Shown one piece after another: positions 23,348-31,700 of a stretch of DNA of 64,000 nt. Source of the DNA: an uncultured Muribaculaceae bacterium. GTDB taxonomy: Bacteria > Bacteroidota > Bacteroidia > Bacteroidales > Muribaculaceae. A model generated the notes under the pieces. That model worked only from the letters and a program-made list of their open reading frames with translations. It was not told the DNA's origin and made no database searches. The stretch is from positions 1 to 64,000 of the forward strand of contig CAJUIT010000008.1 in the NCBI GenBank assembly GCA_910586565.1. Direction: 5' to 3'. The first letter of the stretch is position 1. The number at the start of each line of letters is the position of its first letter. Both the position numbers and the translations under genes were made by a program.

Positions 23348-25333
23348 TTACAGCACGATTTTGCGTGATGAGTTTCCTTTCACCAGAATGTAGATTCCAG
23401 CGGGGGCATTTTCGGTGGTGTAGCCCGTGAGGATTCCTTGCAGGTTGTAGAGGCGTTGCTCATCGGAGCAATCATTCTGTGCCACATTCTCCACCCCTGC
23501 GCTCGAGTCGTCGGCTCCGAGTTTTTTCCTTACTGTGGCGAGCTGTTCGGCTGTTACGTAGCCTTTGTTGACGAGATAATTCGACATGGCTTCCTGCAGA
23601 TTGTCAACAGTGTTGATGTCGTCGGTTGAAAGGAGGCGCTGGAATGAATATTGAAGGAGGTGATAATCGCGGAATTCCTGAATGCCCATACGGTTGGTGA
23701 GCTGATAGTCGGTTGCAATCTGCTGCCATGTGGCCCCGCATATTGCAGCGAGGAGCCCGGAGAATGCACCGGTGCGGTCGGTTCCGATTCGGCAATGAAT
23801 CTCAAACGGGCCCGGGTTGTTTTCATCGGCAATGAATTCAACGATTTCCTTCACCCAGGTGCCGAACTTGTCGGATTCAGGTGTGTAATAAACCACGTTA
23901 TAGGTGGGCACCGAGTTTCCCGCTCCAACATAAAGCACCCGTTTGTTGCTGATGATTTGCTGATAGTAGGCGGGGATTTTTTCGGTGTAGTTTGTGCCGG
24001 CGATGTTGAATGATTTGAGGTTGTTCTCCTCGTTTTCCGACAGACAGATGTCGCATGTGATTCCATGCTGCGTGGCGAGCTCCGCCACATACTTCATGCG
24101 ATAGGGTTCGGTGGAATTGTCGCTTTTTGTAATCTTGTAGGGGTGGTAGGAGCGGTAGAGGTGCTTGGTGCCGGGAACGAGTCGGAAGTTGGATATCTCC
24201 TCCTGGCCGGCTTCGGTTGTGAGGTCGAAAGCGGAGAGTTTCTTGATGATGTTAGCTTCCTTGCTGTTGCTCTTTATGGTTTCAAAATCGTCGGTTGAGA
24301 AAACCACGATGTTGTTTTTGTCGCTGTTGAGAAACACATATCCCTCGGGAATGAACGAGCGGCCGTCGCCACCGAGATAGTTGCCGCCGTTGGAAACGAA
24401 TTTGAATTCAGGCTGGCCGCTGTTGCCGGGAATGTTAACCTCGCTATAGGGGAGGGTTACATACCAGATGTCGCGGTTGGTGTCGTGGCTCATCTGGCAT
24501 TGAGAGCTTGATGCCCACCCGGTGAATGAACCGCGCACTTCCATGCGGGTGATTCCCTGCACTTTCCACAGATTGTTATCCATGATGAATGTGATTGTGC
24601 GTGCCTCGGGATTGTCGATGAAGCATTTAGCCGATTCGGCGGCGGTGGGGTTGATGCCGGGAGCAACGATGGGGTCGCCCCATTTGGTTTCGGTGACGGT
24701 CACACCATTGGTGAGAAAATTGTAGACCACAGTGGCCTCCAGGCAGTTGTCGCTTACGGAGATGTCGGCCGTGAGGGTTCCGAGGTCGGATTCGGAGTTA
24801 ACGCTGCCATAGTGGATGCAGAATGTCTTGTCGGTTCCGCTGAAGGTTACATCGGCACTCTGGCTGTAATTTTCGAGCAGCGACATTTTTTGTGTGCCGT
24901 CGGCTGTGGAGATGCGGAACCCTGCGCTCGACACGGCTTTGTTGTCATACAACCCGTTTTCGTCAAGCACAACCCGCAGCCAGCTCACATTTGTTTTTTT
25001 AGAGGAGAATGATATGTTCTTAGGCGAATCGAGAATCATGTCGTAGGTGCCGGCGTTGTTGAGTCGTCCTACATTCCAATAGATGTAGCCGTTGTTCACG
25101 CTCACCGGAATCTCCTTTATCGCCACATCAACGTTTTTTTGCTGACCGGTTGAGGTGACATAGTTGTCGATTGTGGTGAAGCTGACCGTGGGGTCGGCAC
25201 TGAGCGATTGTGAGCCTACGTTGTAATAGAACTGATACTGCGGTGATGTGGCTTTCGCGGTGAGGGCCGGCAATCCACACACGCAAAGCGAGAGCAGCGC
25301 AGGGATTGCATTGGTGAAAAATGTTTTTTTCAT
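23348..25333 (-). CDS. Secreted tyrosine-phosphatase-like protein with a T9SS-like C-terminal signal
   Basis: A 661-residue protein with a signal peptide (MKKTFFTNAIPALLSLCVCGLPALTAKA). Residues about 30-380 look like beta-sandwich modules; MEVRGSFTGWASSSQCQMSHD (264-284) resembles a starch-binding/E-set strand pattern. About 380-600 is a tyrosine-phosphatase-like domain: it starts FRLVPGTKHLYRSYHP and holds the P-loop HCRIGTDRTG with C-x5-R (Cys514, Arg520). The last 35 residues (RLYNLQGILTGYTTE, then APAGIYILVKG, ending RKIVL) match the type A C-terminal sorting domain pattern of type IX secretion. A surface or secreted phosphatase is the inference; substrate unknown. Promoter -7 box at 25395-25402. 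Confidence 0.8.
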   Translation of the reverse strand: MKKTFFTNAIPALLSLCVCGLPALTAKATSPQYQFYYNVGSQSLSADPTVSFTTIDNYVTSTGQQKNVDVAIKEIPVSVNNGYIYWNVGRLNNAGTYDMILDSPKNISFSSKKTNVSWLRVVLDENGLYDNKAVSSAGFRISTADGTQKMSLLENYSQSADVTFSGTDKTFCIHYGSVNSESDLGTLTADISVSDNCLEATVVYNFLTNGVTVTETKWGDPIVAPGINPTAAESAKCFIDNPEARTITFIMDNNLWKVQGITRMEVRGSFTGWASSSQCQMSHDTNRDIWYVTLPYSEVNIPGNSGQPEFKFVSNGGNYLGGDGRSFIPEGYVFLNSDKNNIVVFSTDDFETIKSNSKEANIIKKLSAFDLTTEAGQEEISNFRLVPGTKHLYRSYHPYKITKSDNSTEPYRMKYVAELATQHGITCDICLSENEENNLKSFNIAGTNYTEKIPAYYQQIISNKRVLYVGAGNSVPTYNVVYYTPESDKFGTWVKEIVEFIADENNPGPFEIHCRIGTDRTGAFSGLLAAICGATWQQIATDYQLTNRMGIQEFRDYHLLQYSFQRLLSTDDINTVDNLQEAMSNYLVNKGYVTAEQLATVRKKLGADDSSAGVENVAQNDCSDEQRLYNLQGILTGYTTENAPAGIYILVKGNSSRKIVL

Positions 25334-25394
25334 GAATAAGGTTTTGATAGATGTTTTTTGAAGATGCCCGGCGGGTGGTGGCGCCGGTCGGATG

Positions 25395-25402
25395 CAAAAT
25401 TA
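25395..25402 (-). promoter_or_regulatory. -7 box of the phosphatase-like gene
   Basis: TAATTTTG on the minus strand, with a leader of about 60 nt to the ATG at 25333. Confidence 0.5.
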
Positions 25403-25531
25403 ATCCCCGCAGTTGCGCGTGGCAACGGCAGGGATGTGTGACAGTAGTTTTTGCAAAATCTTATTTGCTTGTATTACAGCCGGTTGTTTCGTCTTATCGT
25501 ATTGTAATCGGTAGAATTTATTTTCGTGTCG

Positions 25532-27139
25532 TTAGTCAGTGTCGGGCTTATTTTTATCCTCAATCCACCTCTCAAACTCCTCTTTAGTCATGTTAAGTGA
25601 GTTGCGGAGAATTGATTTGTAGTTGTAGACAGTCTGCGGGGAGTAGTGGAGCAGTTCGGCAATCTGTGAACTGCGTTTTATCCCGATTTTAATAAGGGCA
25701 AGTACCCTCAATTCGGCTGTGAGCGATTGGGCCTTTTCGTCAACTTTGCATTCGGCGCGTGCGGTGTTGTTGTAGTCTTTCAGGAAGTCGGGATAAAGTC
25801 GCAGGAAAATAGAGTCGAATCTGATGTAGAGTTCTTTCAACTCGGTTTCGTTCTCATCCTCACGTTCCAGCATCTGGCGCGCTTTGGCAGGTTGGTTTGA
25901 TTTCAACAATTTCATTAGAGCGGCGCGCAGGGTTTTCATGCGGGTGATGTAGCCACTGTGTGCATCAAACACTTCGGTGATGAATTTCACTTTCTCGCGG
26001 TTGGAAGCTTCGAGTTGCCGGTTGGATTGGCTGAGAGTGGCGTTAATTTCGTGAAGCGAGCGGTTGAAATTTCTGATGGCGCGGTTGCGTTTTCTCAGCA
26101 GCACAAGCAGCACGGCCAATGCCACTGTAAGCACGGCAACTATTGAAAGGAGCAGGATGAGACTTGATATGCGGCGGTGGCCGGCTTCGGCATGTTCGCT
26201 CTCTATTGCCGGGAGTAGTTCGAGAATTTCGGTGGTTCGTGATTTTGCGTTGCACACCCGGGCATCCTCAAGGGCGCGGTGAATATAAGTGTAGGCCCGT
26301 TCGGTGTCGCCGCGACGGAGCAGAATCAGCGCCAGTCGGGGTAGGGCGGAGTAGTCGTTCTGACCGTTGCCGAGATCGGAGATTGCCGCTTCGGCGAGCG
26401 CTTCCATCTCCTCATCCTCGCGGTGCAGGCTTGCCAGAGCGGCAGCCTTTCGGGTGAGGATTCGTGATTTATCTTTGGGATTATTGCGGGTCAAAGCGCG
26501 GTCGATGAATGTGAGAGCCTCTTGCGGATGCCCCGACAGGGTGAGGAACGTTCCGCGTGTAAGGTCGTAGTCGCTGTCGGTTTCGTCGGTGAGGGAGAGC
26601 ACCGAATCGGTGTAGGCTTTTTGTCGGGATTCATAGGTGAGCACGTTCGACTGTATGAGGTCCGACTTGGCCATCCGCTCAAAGATGGTGCGGTAGAGAG
26701 TGTAGAGATATTTTTTCTGCAGGACATTCAATTCGGTGCGGCGCAGAGAATCAAGAATCGACAGGGCATGATGATAGTCGCCTGCGAGCGAGTAGCTCTC
26801 GGCGAGGTTGAGCGATGCTGAATTGATTTTGGAGGTGTCGCCTATGCGGGCTGCGACTTTCATTCTTTGTCCGGCGACCCACAGGGCGGAGTCCCCTTTG
26901 TAGGAACGATATTGACTGTAGAGCGTGCGCAGAATGTTGTATTTTTCCGAATCGTCGGTTGCGTTGTGCAAATCGGCCAATGATTCGGCAATATGTTTGC
27001 GGCGTTCTTCGCTAAGTTGCACCTTGTTTTGAACGGCTTTGTCAAGGCAACGCAACAGCGAGTCACTGCGTGAAACTCCGTGTGAGCGGCAGGTAAACGT
27101 CAATGCCACCAACAGAAGCAATATCACTTTTTTTAGCAT
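25532..27139 (-). CDS. DUF6377-type membrane sensor with TPRs and a C-terminal HTH
   Basis: From the ATG at 27139 the product is 535 residues and starts with a signal peptide (MLKKVILLLLVALTFTC). The open frame extends 66 residues further upstream, overlapping the end of rsgA, and is rejected. Order: periplasmic TPR-like helices (about 25-310), one TM (SLILLLSIVAVLTVALAVLLVLL), a cytoplasmic coiled coil (RNRAIRNFNRSLHEINATLSQSNRQLEASNREKVKF), and a C-terminal helix-turn-helix (TAELRVLALIKIGIKRSSQIAELLHYSPQTVYNYKSILRNSL). This is the DUF6377 architecture common in gut Bacteroidales, a one-component membrane regulator of unknown signal. It starts 47 bp after the rsgA stop. Confidence 0.88.
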   Translation of the reverse strand: MLKKVILLLLVALTFTCRSHGVSRSDSLLRCLDKAVQNKVQLSEERRKHIAESLADLHNATDDSEKYNILRTLYSQYRSYKGDSALWVAGQRMKVAARIGDTSKINSASLNLAESYSLAGDYHHALSILDSLRRTELNVLQKKYLYTLYRTIFERMAKSDLIQSNVLTYESRQKAYTDSVLSLTDETDSDYDLTRGTFLTLSGHPQEALTFIDRALTRNNPKDKSRILTRKAAALASLHREDEEMEALAEAAISDLGNGQNDYSALPRLALILLRRGDTERAYTYIHRALEDARVCNAKSRTTEILELLPAIESEHAEAGHRRISSLILLLSIVAVLTVALAVLLVLLRKRNRAIRNFNRSLHEINATLSQSNRQLEASNREKVKFITEVFDAHSGYITRMKTLRAALMKLLKSNQPAKARQMLEREDENETELKELYIRFDSIFLRLYPDFLKDYNNTARAECKVDEKAQSLTAELRVLALIKIGIKRSSQIAELLHYSPQTVYNYKSILRNSLNMTKEEFERWIEDKNKPDTD

Positions 27140-27186
27140 CGGGTGGGGGGAGTGTCGGTTATTAATGTCAGCCTCCCGATAATGCG

Positions 27187-28263
27187 TCAGAACGGCTTGC
27201 GATATTTGTCGGGTTCGCAATCGGAAAGGATGCTGAGGTAGGAGTTGTAGCGCGATTGGGCGATGCGGTTGTCGGCCAAAGCCTCCAGCACTGCGCACTG
27301 CGGCTCGTGGGTGTGTGTGCAGTTGCCGTAGCGGCAATCGGCTCCAATCTTGAAAATCTCGGGGAAGAAGTGCGACACCTCGTTGGGGTCGAATTCGATT
27401 GTGCCGAAGCCTCTCACACCCGGAGTGTCGATAATCCAGCCGTTGGAGGAGGGTAGACGGAACATTTCGGAGAATGTTGTGGTGTGCATTCCGGTGTCGT
27501 GAACGTCGGAAATTCGTGCCGTTTTCAGATTGAGTCCGGGGATGAGCCGGTTGATGAGCGTTGATTTTCCAACGCCCGAATTTCCTGAAATCAGCGATAT
27601 CTTGCCGTTGAGAATCTCTTTGAGCTTGTCGATGCCTTCGCCTGTGGTGGCCGACACGTGAATAACGTTGTAGCCTATCGATTTGTAGAGATATGTAACC
27701 GCCTCAAGCAATTCAGCTCCGTCGCAGTCGCACTCATCCTCAACCGGGTCGGTGGCGCCATCGTTGGCCGGAGCCTCGGCTTGGGGGGCAGTGAGAAGAT
27801 CGATTTTGTTGATTACCAATGTTACCGGCACCCGGTAGGCTTCGGCCGTGGCGAGAAATCGGTCGATGAATGTTGTTGAGGTGACGGGGTGGGCGAGTGT
27901 CACTACAAGGCAAGCCTGGTCGACGTTGGCGGCAAGGATGCTTGCTTCCTTCGACAGGTTGCTCGCGCGGCGGATTATGTAGTTCGACCGCGGCTCGATG
28001 TGGGTAATGTAGGCTGTGCCGTCGGGGTTGACGGATATTTTCACGCGGTCGCCAACGGCCACGGGGTTTGTGGTGCGAATCCCTTTCAATCTGAAATTCC
28101 CCTTGATGCGGCAGTCGATTTCGCGTTGGTCGGATGTGAGCACACCGAAGCTGCTGCCGGTGTTGCGGATAACCATCCCTTCGGCAATTTCGGCGGGAGC
28201 GGCGGTTGCCGGCGCCGGGGATGAAGAGCGTTTTTTATTGTTTGATTTTCGTTTGTCGGTCAT
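27187..28263 (-). CDS. rsgA: Ribosome small subunit-dependent GTPase A
   Basis: A 358-residue circularly permuted GTPase from the ATG at 28263 (MTDKRKSNNKKRSS). A longer frame to 28341 adds an unlikely leader. An OB-fold comes first (EGMVIRNTGSSFGVLTSDQREIDCRIKG), then the GTPase motifs in permuted order: G4 VINKID, G1 SGNSGVGKST, G3 DTPG. A zinc-binding C-terminal region follows (CRYGNCTHTHEPQC). It matures the 30S subunit. Between G4 and G1 an unusual acidic insertion (QAEAPANDGATDPVEDECDCDGAEL) is present. Confidence 0.95.
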   Translation of the reverse strand: MTDKRKSNNKKRSSSPAPATAAPAEIAEGMVIRNTGSSFGVLTSDQREIDCRIKGNFRLKGIRTTNPVAVGDRVKISVNPDGTAYITHIEPRSNYIIRRASNLSKEASILAANVDQACLVVTLAHPVTSTTFIDRFLATAEAYRVPVTLVINKIDLLTAPQAEAPANDGATDPVEDECDCDGAELLEAVTYLYKSIGYNVIHVSATTGEGIDKLKEILNGKISLISGNSGVGKSTLINRLIPGLNLKTARISDVHDTGMHTTTFSEMFRLPSSNGWIIDTPGVRGFGTIEFDPNEVSHFFPEIFKIGADCRYGNCTHTHEPQCAVLEALADNRIAQSRYNSYLSILSDCEPDKYRKPF

Positions 28264-28447
28264 GACGGACTGAGAGTTAATCTCTTTATTTTCACCCCTG
28301 AAGTGGGTTTTCGGGCTATAAAGATACGAAAAAATCTGCAAATTTTTTAATATTATAATTTATTGAACATTAGTTGGTTGCGAATTGTTCTAATTGAGAA
28401 AGGTTAAATAGACGACCTAAAAGAGTGTTAATTTAAAATTTTTCAAT

Positions 28448-28455
28448 TATATTTG
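28448..28455 (+). promoter_or_regulatory. -7 box of the winged-helix gene
   Basis: TATATTTG followed by CAACG, with a leader of about 70 nt to the ATG at 28524. Confidence 0.5.
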
Positions 28456-28523
28456 CAACGTAATAGAACAAAATGATATTGAAAAATCAATATAAAGTCT
28501 AACAAATTTAAATCACTATTACA

Positions 28524-28742
28524 ATGAACGCAGAAACTATCGGTACTTGGGCCGGCCTCGTTTGGAACGCACTCAGCGAAGCTGACGTTTTAGGCTTGAA
28601 ACAGCTCAAGAAAATTACCAAACTTAAAGACAAAGAAACTTTTGCTGCCATCGGTTGGCTTGCCCGCGAAGGGAAAGTTGAGATTCAAACCAACCCCGAT
28701 GACGAAAAAGATTTTCTTTTCACTCTCGCCGGCGACAAATAA
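28524..28742 (+). CDS. Small winged-helix protein (DUF2582)
   Basis: 72 residues, MNAETIGTWAGLVWNALSEAD, matching the winged-helix DUF2582 (PF10771) family. Helix 3 would be KLKDKETFAAIGWLAREGKV and the wing KVEIQTNPDDEKDFLFTLAG. The family is widespread in Bacteroidetes and is predicted to bind DNA or a partner; no regulon is known to me. It has its own promoter and stands alone upstream of rpoD. An acidic C-terminus (NPDDEKD) makes strong DNA contact by the wing less certain. Confidence 0.88.
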   Translation: MNAETIGTWAGLVWNALSEADVLGLKQLKKITKLKDKETFAAIGWLAREGKVEIQTNPDDEKDFLFTLAGDK

Positions 28743-28917
28743 GTTCGCCCGCGGCTGAACGAGGCTCCTTGTGAGCCGTTTTTCTTTTGATTTTGACCGG
28801 GACAGGCCTAACCACCTTTCAGTGGAGTTGGCCGTAGGTTCCCGACTCAATAAACAGGCGGATGTGTTGTTTCGGCTCACATTCCGCCTGTTTGGGATTT
28901 TTAACTGTGGCGCAGGG

Positions 28918-28947
28918 TTGGATTTCGCAAAATAATTCGTACCTTTG
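28918..28947 (+). promoter_or_regulatory. Promoter of rpoD
   Basis: TTG (28918-28920), 19-nt spacer, then TACCTTTG (28940-28947). The upstream in-frame ATG at 28945 overlaps the -7 box, which supports the start of rpoD at 28999. Confidence 0.75.
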
Positions 28948-28998
28948 CACCTTGATAGCTGCGGCTATTTTGAACACAGACAACTACCGCTTCAGAAC

Positions 28999-29859
28999 AT
29001 GAGACAATTAAAGATTTCAAAATCTATCACGAACCGCGAGAGCGCGTCGCTCGACAAATATCTTCAGGAAATCGGTCGCGAAGAACTGATTACTGTTGAA
29101 CAAGAAGTTGAATTGGCACAGCGCATCCGCGAAGGAGACCAGGTCGCCCTTGAAAAGCTTACCCGCGCCAACCTCCGCTTCGTGGTTTCTGTGGCAAAAC
29201 AATACCAAAATCAAGGACTCAGCCTCCCCGACCTTATCAACGAGGGTAACCTCGGCTTGATTAAGGCCGCCCAGAAATTTGATGAAACCCGTGGTTTCAA
29301 ATTCATTTCCTACGCAGTGTGGTGGATTCGCCAGTCGATTCTGCAGGCTCTCGCCGAGCAGTCGCGCATTGTGCGCCTCCCCCTCAATCAGGTTGGGTCG
29401 CTCAATAAAATTTCAAAAGCTCTTTCGAAATTCGAGCAGGAAAACGAACGCCGCCCCTCTCCCGAGGAATTGGCCGAAACCCTCGATGTTCCCGTTGAGA
29501 AAATTGCCGACACCCTGAAGGTTTCGGGTCGTCACATCTCGGTTGACGCACCTTTTGTTGAAGGTGAGGATAACTCGCTGCTCGATGTGCTCACCAACGA
29601 CGATTCCCCTATGGCCGACGCAACCCTCACTCAGGAATCGCTTTCGAAAGAGGTTGACCGCGCGCTTCATCAGCTCCACGAGCGTGAGCGCGAAATCCTC
29701 AAAATGTTCTTCGGCATCGGATGCCAGGAAATGACCCTGGAGGAAATCGGCGCCAAATTTGACCTCACGCGCGAACGTGTGCGTCAGATTAAAGAAAAGG
29801 CAATCCGCCGGCTCAAAGGGCAGAAATCGCGTCTGCTTAAAACCTACCTCGGTCAGTGA
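28999..29859 (+). CDS. rpoD: Primary sigma factor, Bacteroidetes RpoD/SigA type
   Basis: 286 residues from MRQLKISKSITNRESASLDKYL, the standard length of the short Bacteroidetes sigma-ABfr. Region 1.2 (SLDKYLQEIGREELIT), region 2 (LRFVVSVAKQYQNQGLSLPDLINEGNLGLIKAAQKFDETRGFKFISYAVWWIRQSI), region 3 (LPLNQVGSLNKISKALSKF) and region 4 (MTLEEIGAKFDLTRERVRQIKEKAIRRLK) are all present; region 1.1 is absent as is usual here. It directs RNA polymerase to the TAnnTTTG promoters noted in this window. The downstream 0.58 kb has no supported gene. Confidence 0.97.
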   Translation: MRQLKISKSITNRESASLDKYLQEIGREELITVEQEVELAQRIREGDQVALEKLTRANLRFVVSVAKQYQNQGLSLPDLINEGNLGLIKAAQKFDETRGFKFISYAVWWIRQSILQALAEQSRIVRLPLNQVGSLNKISKALSKFEQENERRPSPEELAETLDVPVEKIADTLKVSGRHISVDAPFVEGEDNSLLDVLTNDDSPMADATLTQESLSKEVDRALHQLHEREREILKMFFGIGCQEMTLEEIGAKFDLTRERVRQIKEKAIRRLKGQKSRLLKTYLGQ

Positions 29860-30265
29860 TCCCCGGTCGCGTTGCGGCATAACGGCCGATGCTTTTCGCG
29901 AGGATAGTAAAGGCTTAAAAAACGCAACCGACTACTCTCTGTTTCATTCATCTCTATGCAATGCTCTCTCGCATGATAATCTTTGATTAACTGAACACTT
30001 TCTCTCCCGCCGCCATGATTTTCCCGTGTGACTATCGGCGACACAGAGGTTGACGCGAGCGTTAAAACCGCAGTCAATCTCCCATAGGAAAAACTAAAAC
30101 AAATCTCAGCCTCCGGCACGTGATGTTGACCGGATGCATAGCCAAAACAACTTTCTATTCCTGCATGATTCGGCATTCAGCCGGCTCCGCAGGAAAATAA
30201 ATGCAGAATCTCTTACCTTAGCATAAATCTACCGTTTATTATTTAAAGATTATAGCACATTCAGC
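29860..30265 (+). other. Long intergenic region between rpoD and a terminator; candidate ncRNA or 3' UTR
   Basis: About 400 bp with no coding frame I can support. It ends in a strong terminator (30266-30296). It may be a long rpoD 3' UTR or a separate transcript. A near-consensus box AATCTTTG (29989-29996 region, A for T at the first base) could start an RNA of about 300 nt. It does not match tmRNA, RNase P RNA or SRP RNA landmarks (no GGTTCGA/tag frame, no GAGGAAAGTC, no GGAAGGAAGCA). Confidence 0.25.
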
Positions 30266-30296
30266 GAAGCCGTGTCGCCCCAACCGACACGGCTTC
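30266..30296 (+). terminator. Strong terminator ending the rpoD-downstream region
   Basis: A perfect 12-bp stem GAAGCCGTGTCG / CGACACGGCTTC with a 7-nt loop, then TTTATG. It lies about 400 bp past the rpoD stop and about 105 bp before the GH43 promoter. Confidence 0.8.
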
Positions 30297-30376
30297 TTTA
30301 TGTTTAGTCGCATCATCGCGGCGTGCTGTGGGGGAATTGGAAAGGGGTTTTGTGGTGCCTTCATGGCAACGGCGTG

Positions 30377-30407
30377 TTTGCAGGTCGAGGTTATTTCAGT
30401 AACTTTG
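30377..30407 (+). promoter_or_regulatory. Promoter of the GH43 gene
   Basis: TTTG (30377-30380), 19-nt spacer, TAACTTTG (30400-30407), a full consensus match, 36 bp from the ATG. Confidence 0.75.
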
Positions 30408-30442
30408 TGATGCAAACATTATAAAACACGAATTAGCTAAAG

Positions 30443-31423
30443 ATGAGAAAACTGATTTTAAGCGCGGCGTTGGCCGCGTGTGTGATGCCGCTGCTGGCTG
30501 CAGGTGCGGCACCCGATGCGGCTGAGGGGAAAAATCCCGTGTTCGACGGATGGTATGCCGACCCCGAAGGGATAATCTACGGCGACACATACTGGATTTT
30601 CCCAACCCGCAGTGTCGACTACAACGAGCAGACCTCGATGGATTGCTTCTCCTCGTCCGACCTTGTGAAATGGACAAAGCACGAAAACATAATCGACACC
30701 GCCGAGGTGAAATGGGCCAAACGGGCATTGTGGGCCCCCTCGGTGATTGAGAAAGCCGGCAAGTACTATCTGTTTTTCGGTGCAAACGATGTTCACGAAG
30801 GGGAGATGGGCGGCATCGGGGTTGCCGTGAGCGACCGACCCGAGGGTCCCTACCGCGATTTGCTTGGCAAACCTCTGTTGAACGGTATCGTGAACGGTGC
30901 CCAACCTATCGATCAATTCGTTTTCCGCAACGACGACGGGCGCTACTACATGTTCTACGGCGGTTGGGGGCACTGCAATGTTGTGCGCCTGAACGACGAT
31001 TTCACAGGGTTGGAATCGTTCGACGACGGCACATGGTTCAAGGAGGTAACCCCCGACAATTACACCGAAGGACCCTTCATGTTCAAACGCAACGGGAAAT
31101 ATTATTTCATGTGGAGCGAGGGTGCATGGACCGGTCACGACTATTGCGTGGCCTACGCCATATCCGATTCGCCATTCGGCCCATTTGTGCGCGAAGGCAA
31201 AATTTTGCAGACCGACCCCGAGGTTGCCACCGGAGCAGGCCACCATTCGGTGCTCATGCCTGCCGACGATGAATACTACATCGTTTATCACCGCCACCCG
31301 CTCGGAGCCACCGAGGGGAACAACCGTGTCACTTGCATCGATCGCCTTGAATTCGATTCCGACGGCCGCATCCTCCCAGTGAAAATGACCTTCACCTCCG
31401 TTTCCGCCCGTCCCCTGAAATAA
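30443..31423 (+). CDS. Secreted glycoside hydrolase, GH43-type
   Basis: A 326-residue protein with a signal peptide (MRKLILSAALAACVMPLLAAG). It has the five-bladed propeller pattern of GH43/clan F: NPVFDGWYADPEGIIYGDTYWIFPT gives the general-base Asp; NGAQPIDQFVFRNDDGRYYMFYGG gives the pKa-tuning Asp; YTEGPFMFKRNGKYYFMWSEG gives the general-acid Glu. It likely removes arabinose or xylose (or galactose) units from plant polysaccharides; the exact linkage cannot be told. A single-gene unit with its own promoter, no susCD neighbours. Confidence 0.9.
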   Translation: MRKLILSAALAACVMPLLAAGAAPDAAEGKNPVFDGWYADPEGIIYGDTYWIFPTRSVDYNEQTSMDCFSSSDLVKWTKHENIIDTAEVKWAKRALWAPSVIEKAGKYYLFFGANDVHEGEMGGIGVAVSDRPEGPYRDLLGKPLLNGIVNGAQPIDQFVFRNDDGRYYMFYGGWGHCNVVRLNDDFTGLESFDDGTWFKEVTPDNYTEGPFMFKRNGKYYFMWSEGAWTGHDYCVAYAISDSPFGPFVREGKILQTDPEVATGAGHHSVLMPADDEYYIVYHRHPLGATEGNNRVTCIDRLEFDSDGRILPVKMTFTSVSARPLK

Positions 31424-31511
31424 ACTTGCATAATTGCGGATTAAGCTTGTAAAACAGGGAGAGATGAACAAGAGTTGAAGGCAAGTTCCAATGTAGTTGT
31501 CAGCGGGCATT

Positions 31512-31541
31512 TTTGTTTGTCGTGGCATTTTTGTAATTTTG
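31512..31541 (+). promoter_or_regulatory. Promoter of the thiamine uptake operon
   Basis: TTTG (31512-31515), 18-nt spacer, TAATTTTG (31534-31541). The transcript starts about 60 nt before the TPP riboswitch. Confidence 0.65.
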
Positions 31542-31606
31542 CGGGTGAAACGGAAGGAGAAGAACCGATAGCTCCTTCTGCGAACATTGACACTGAACCA
31601 AACTAA

Positions 31607-31698
31607 GTTATAGGGGTGCGTTGCCGCGCTTGCTGTGGCAAAGCTGAGATTATACCCTTTGAACCTGATCCGGGTAATACCGGCGTAGTGAAAATAAC
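31607..31698 (+). promoter_or_regulatory. TPP riboswitch (THI element)
   Basis: The conserved TPP aptamer cores are present: GGGGTGC, CTGAGATTATACCCTT, GAACCTGATCCGGGTAATACC and GCGTAGTGAAA. P1 is formed by GTTAT (31607-31611) and ATAAC (31694-31698). The ATG of the TonB receptor gene begins only 2 nt after P1 at 31701, so TPP binding should mask the start and block translation. That position decides the start codon. Confidence 0.96.
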
Positions 31699-31700
31699 AG

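Noticed and set aside
29860..30300. tmRNA, RNase P RNA or SRP RNA in the rpoD downstream gap
   Set aside because: None of their conserved landmarks could be found on either strand.
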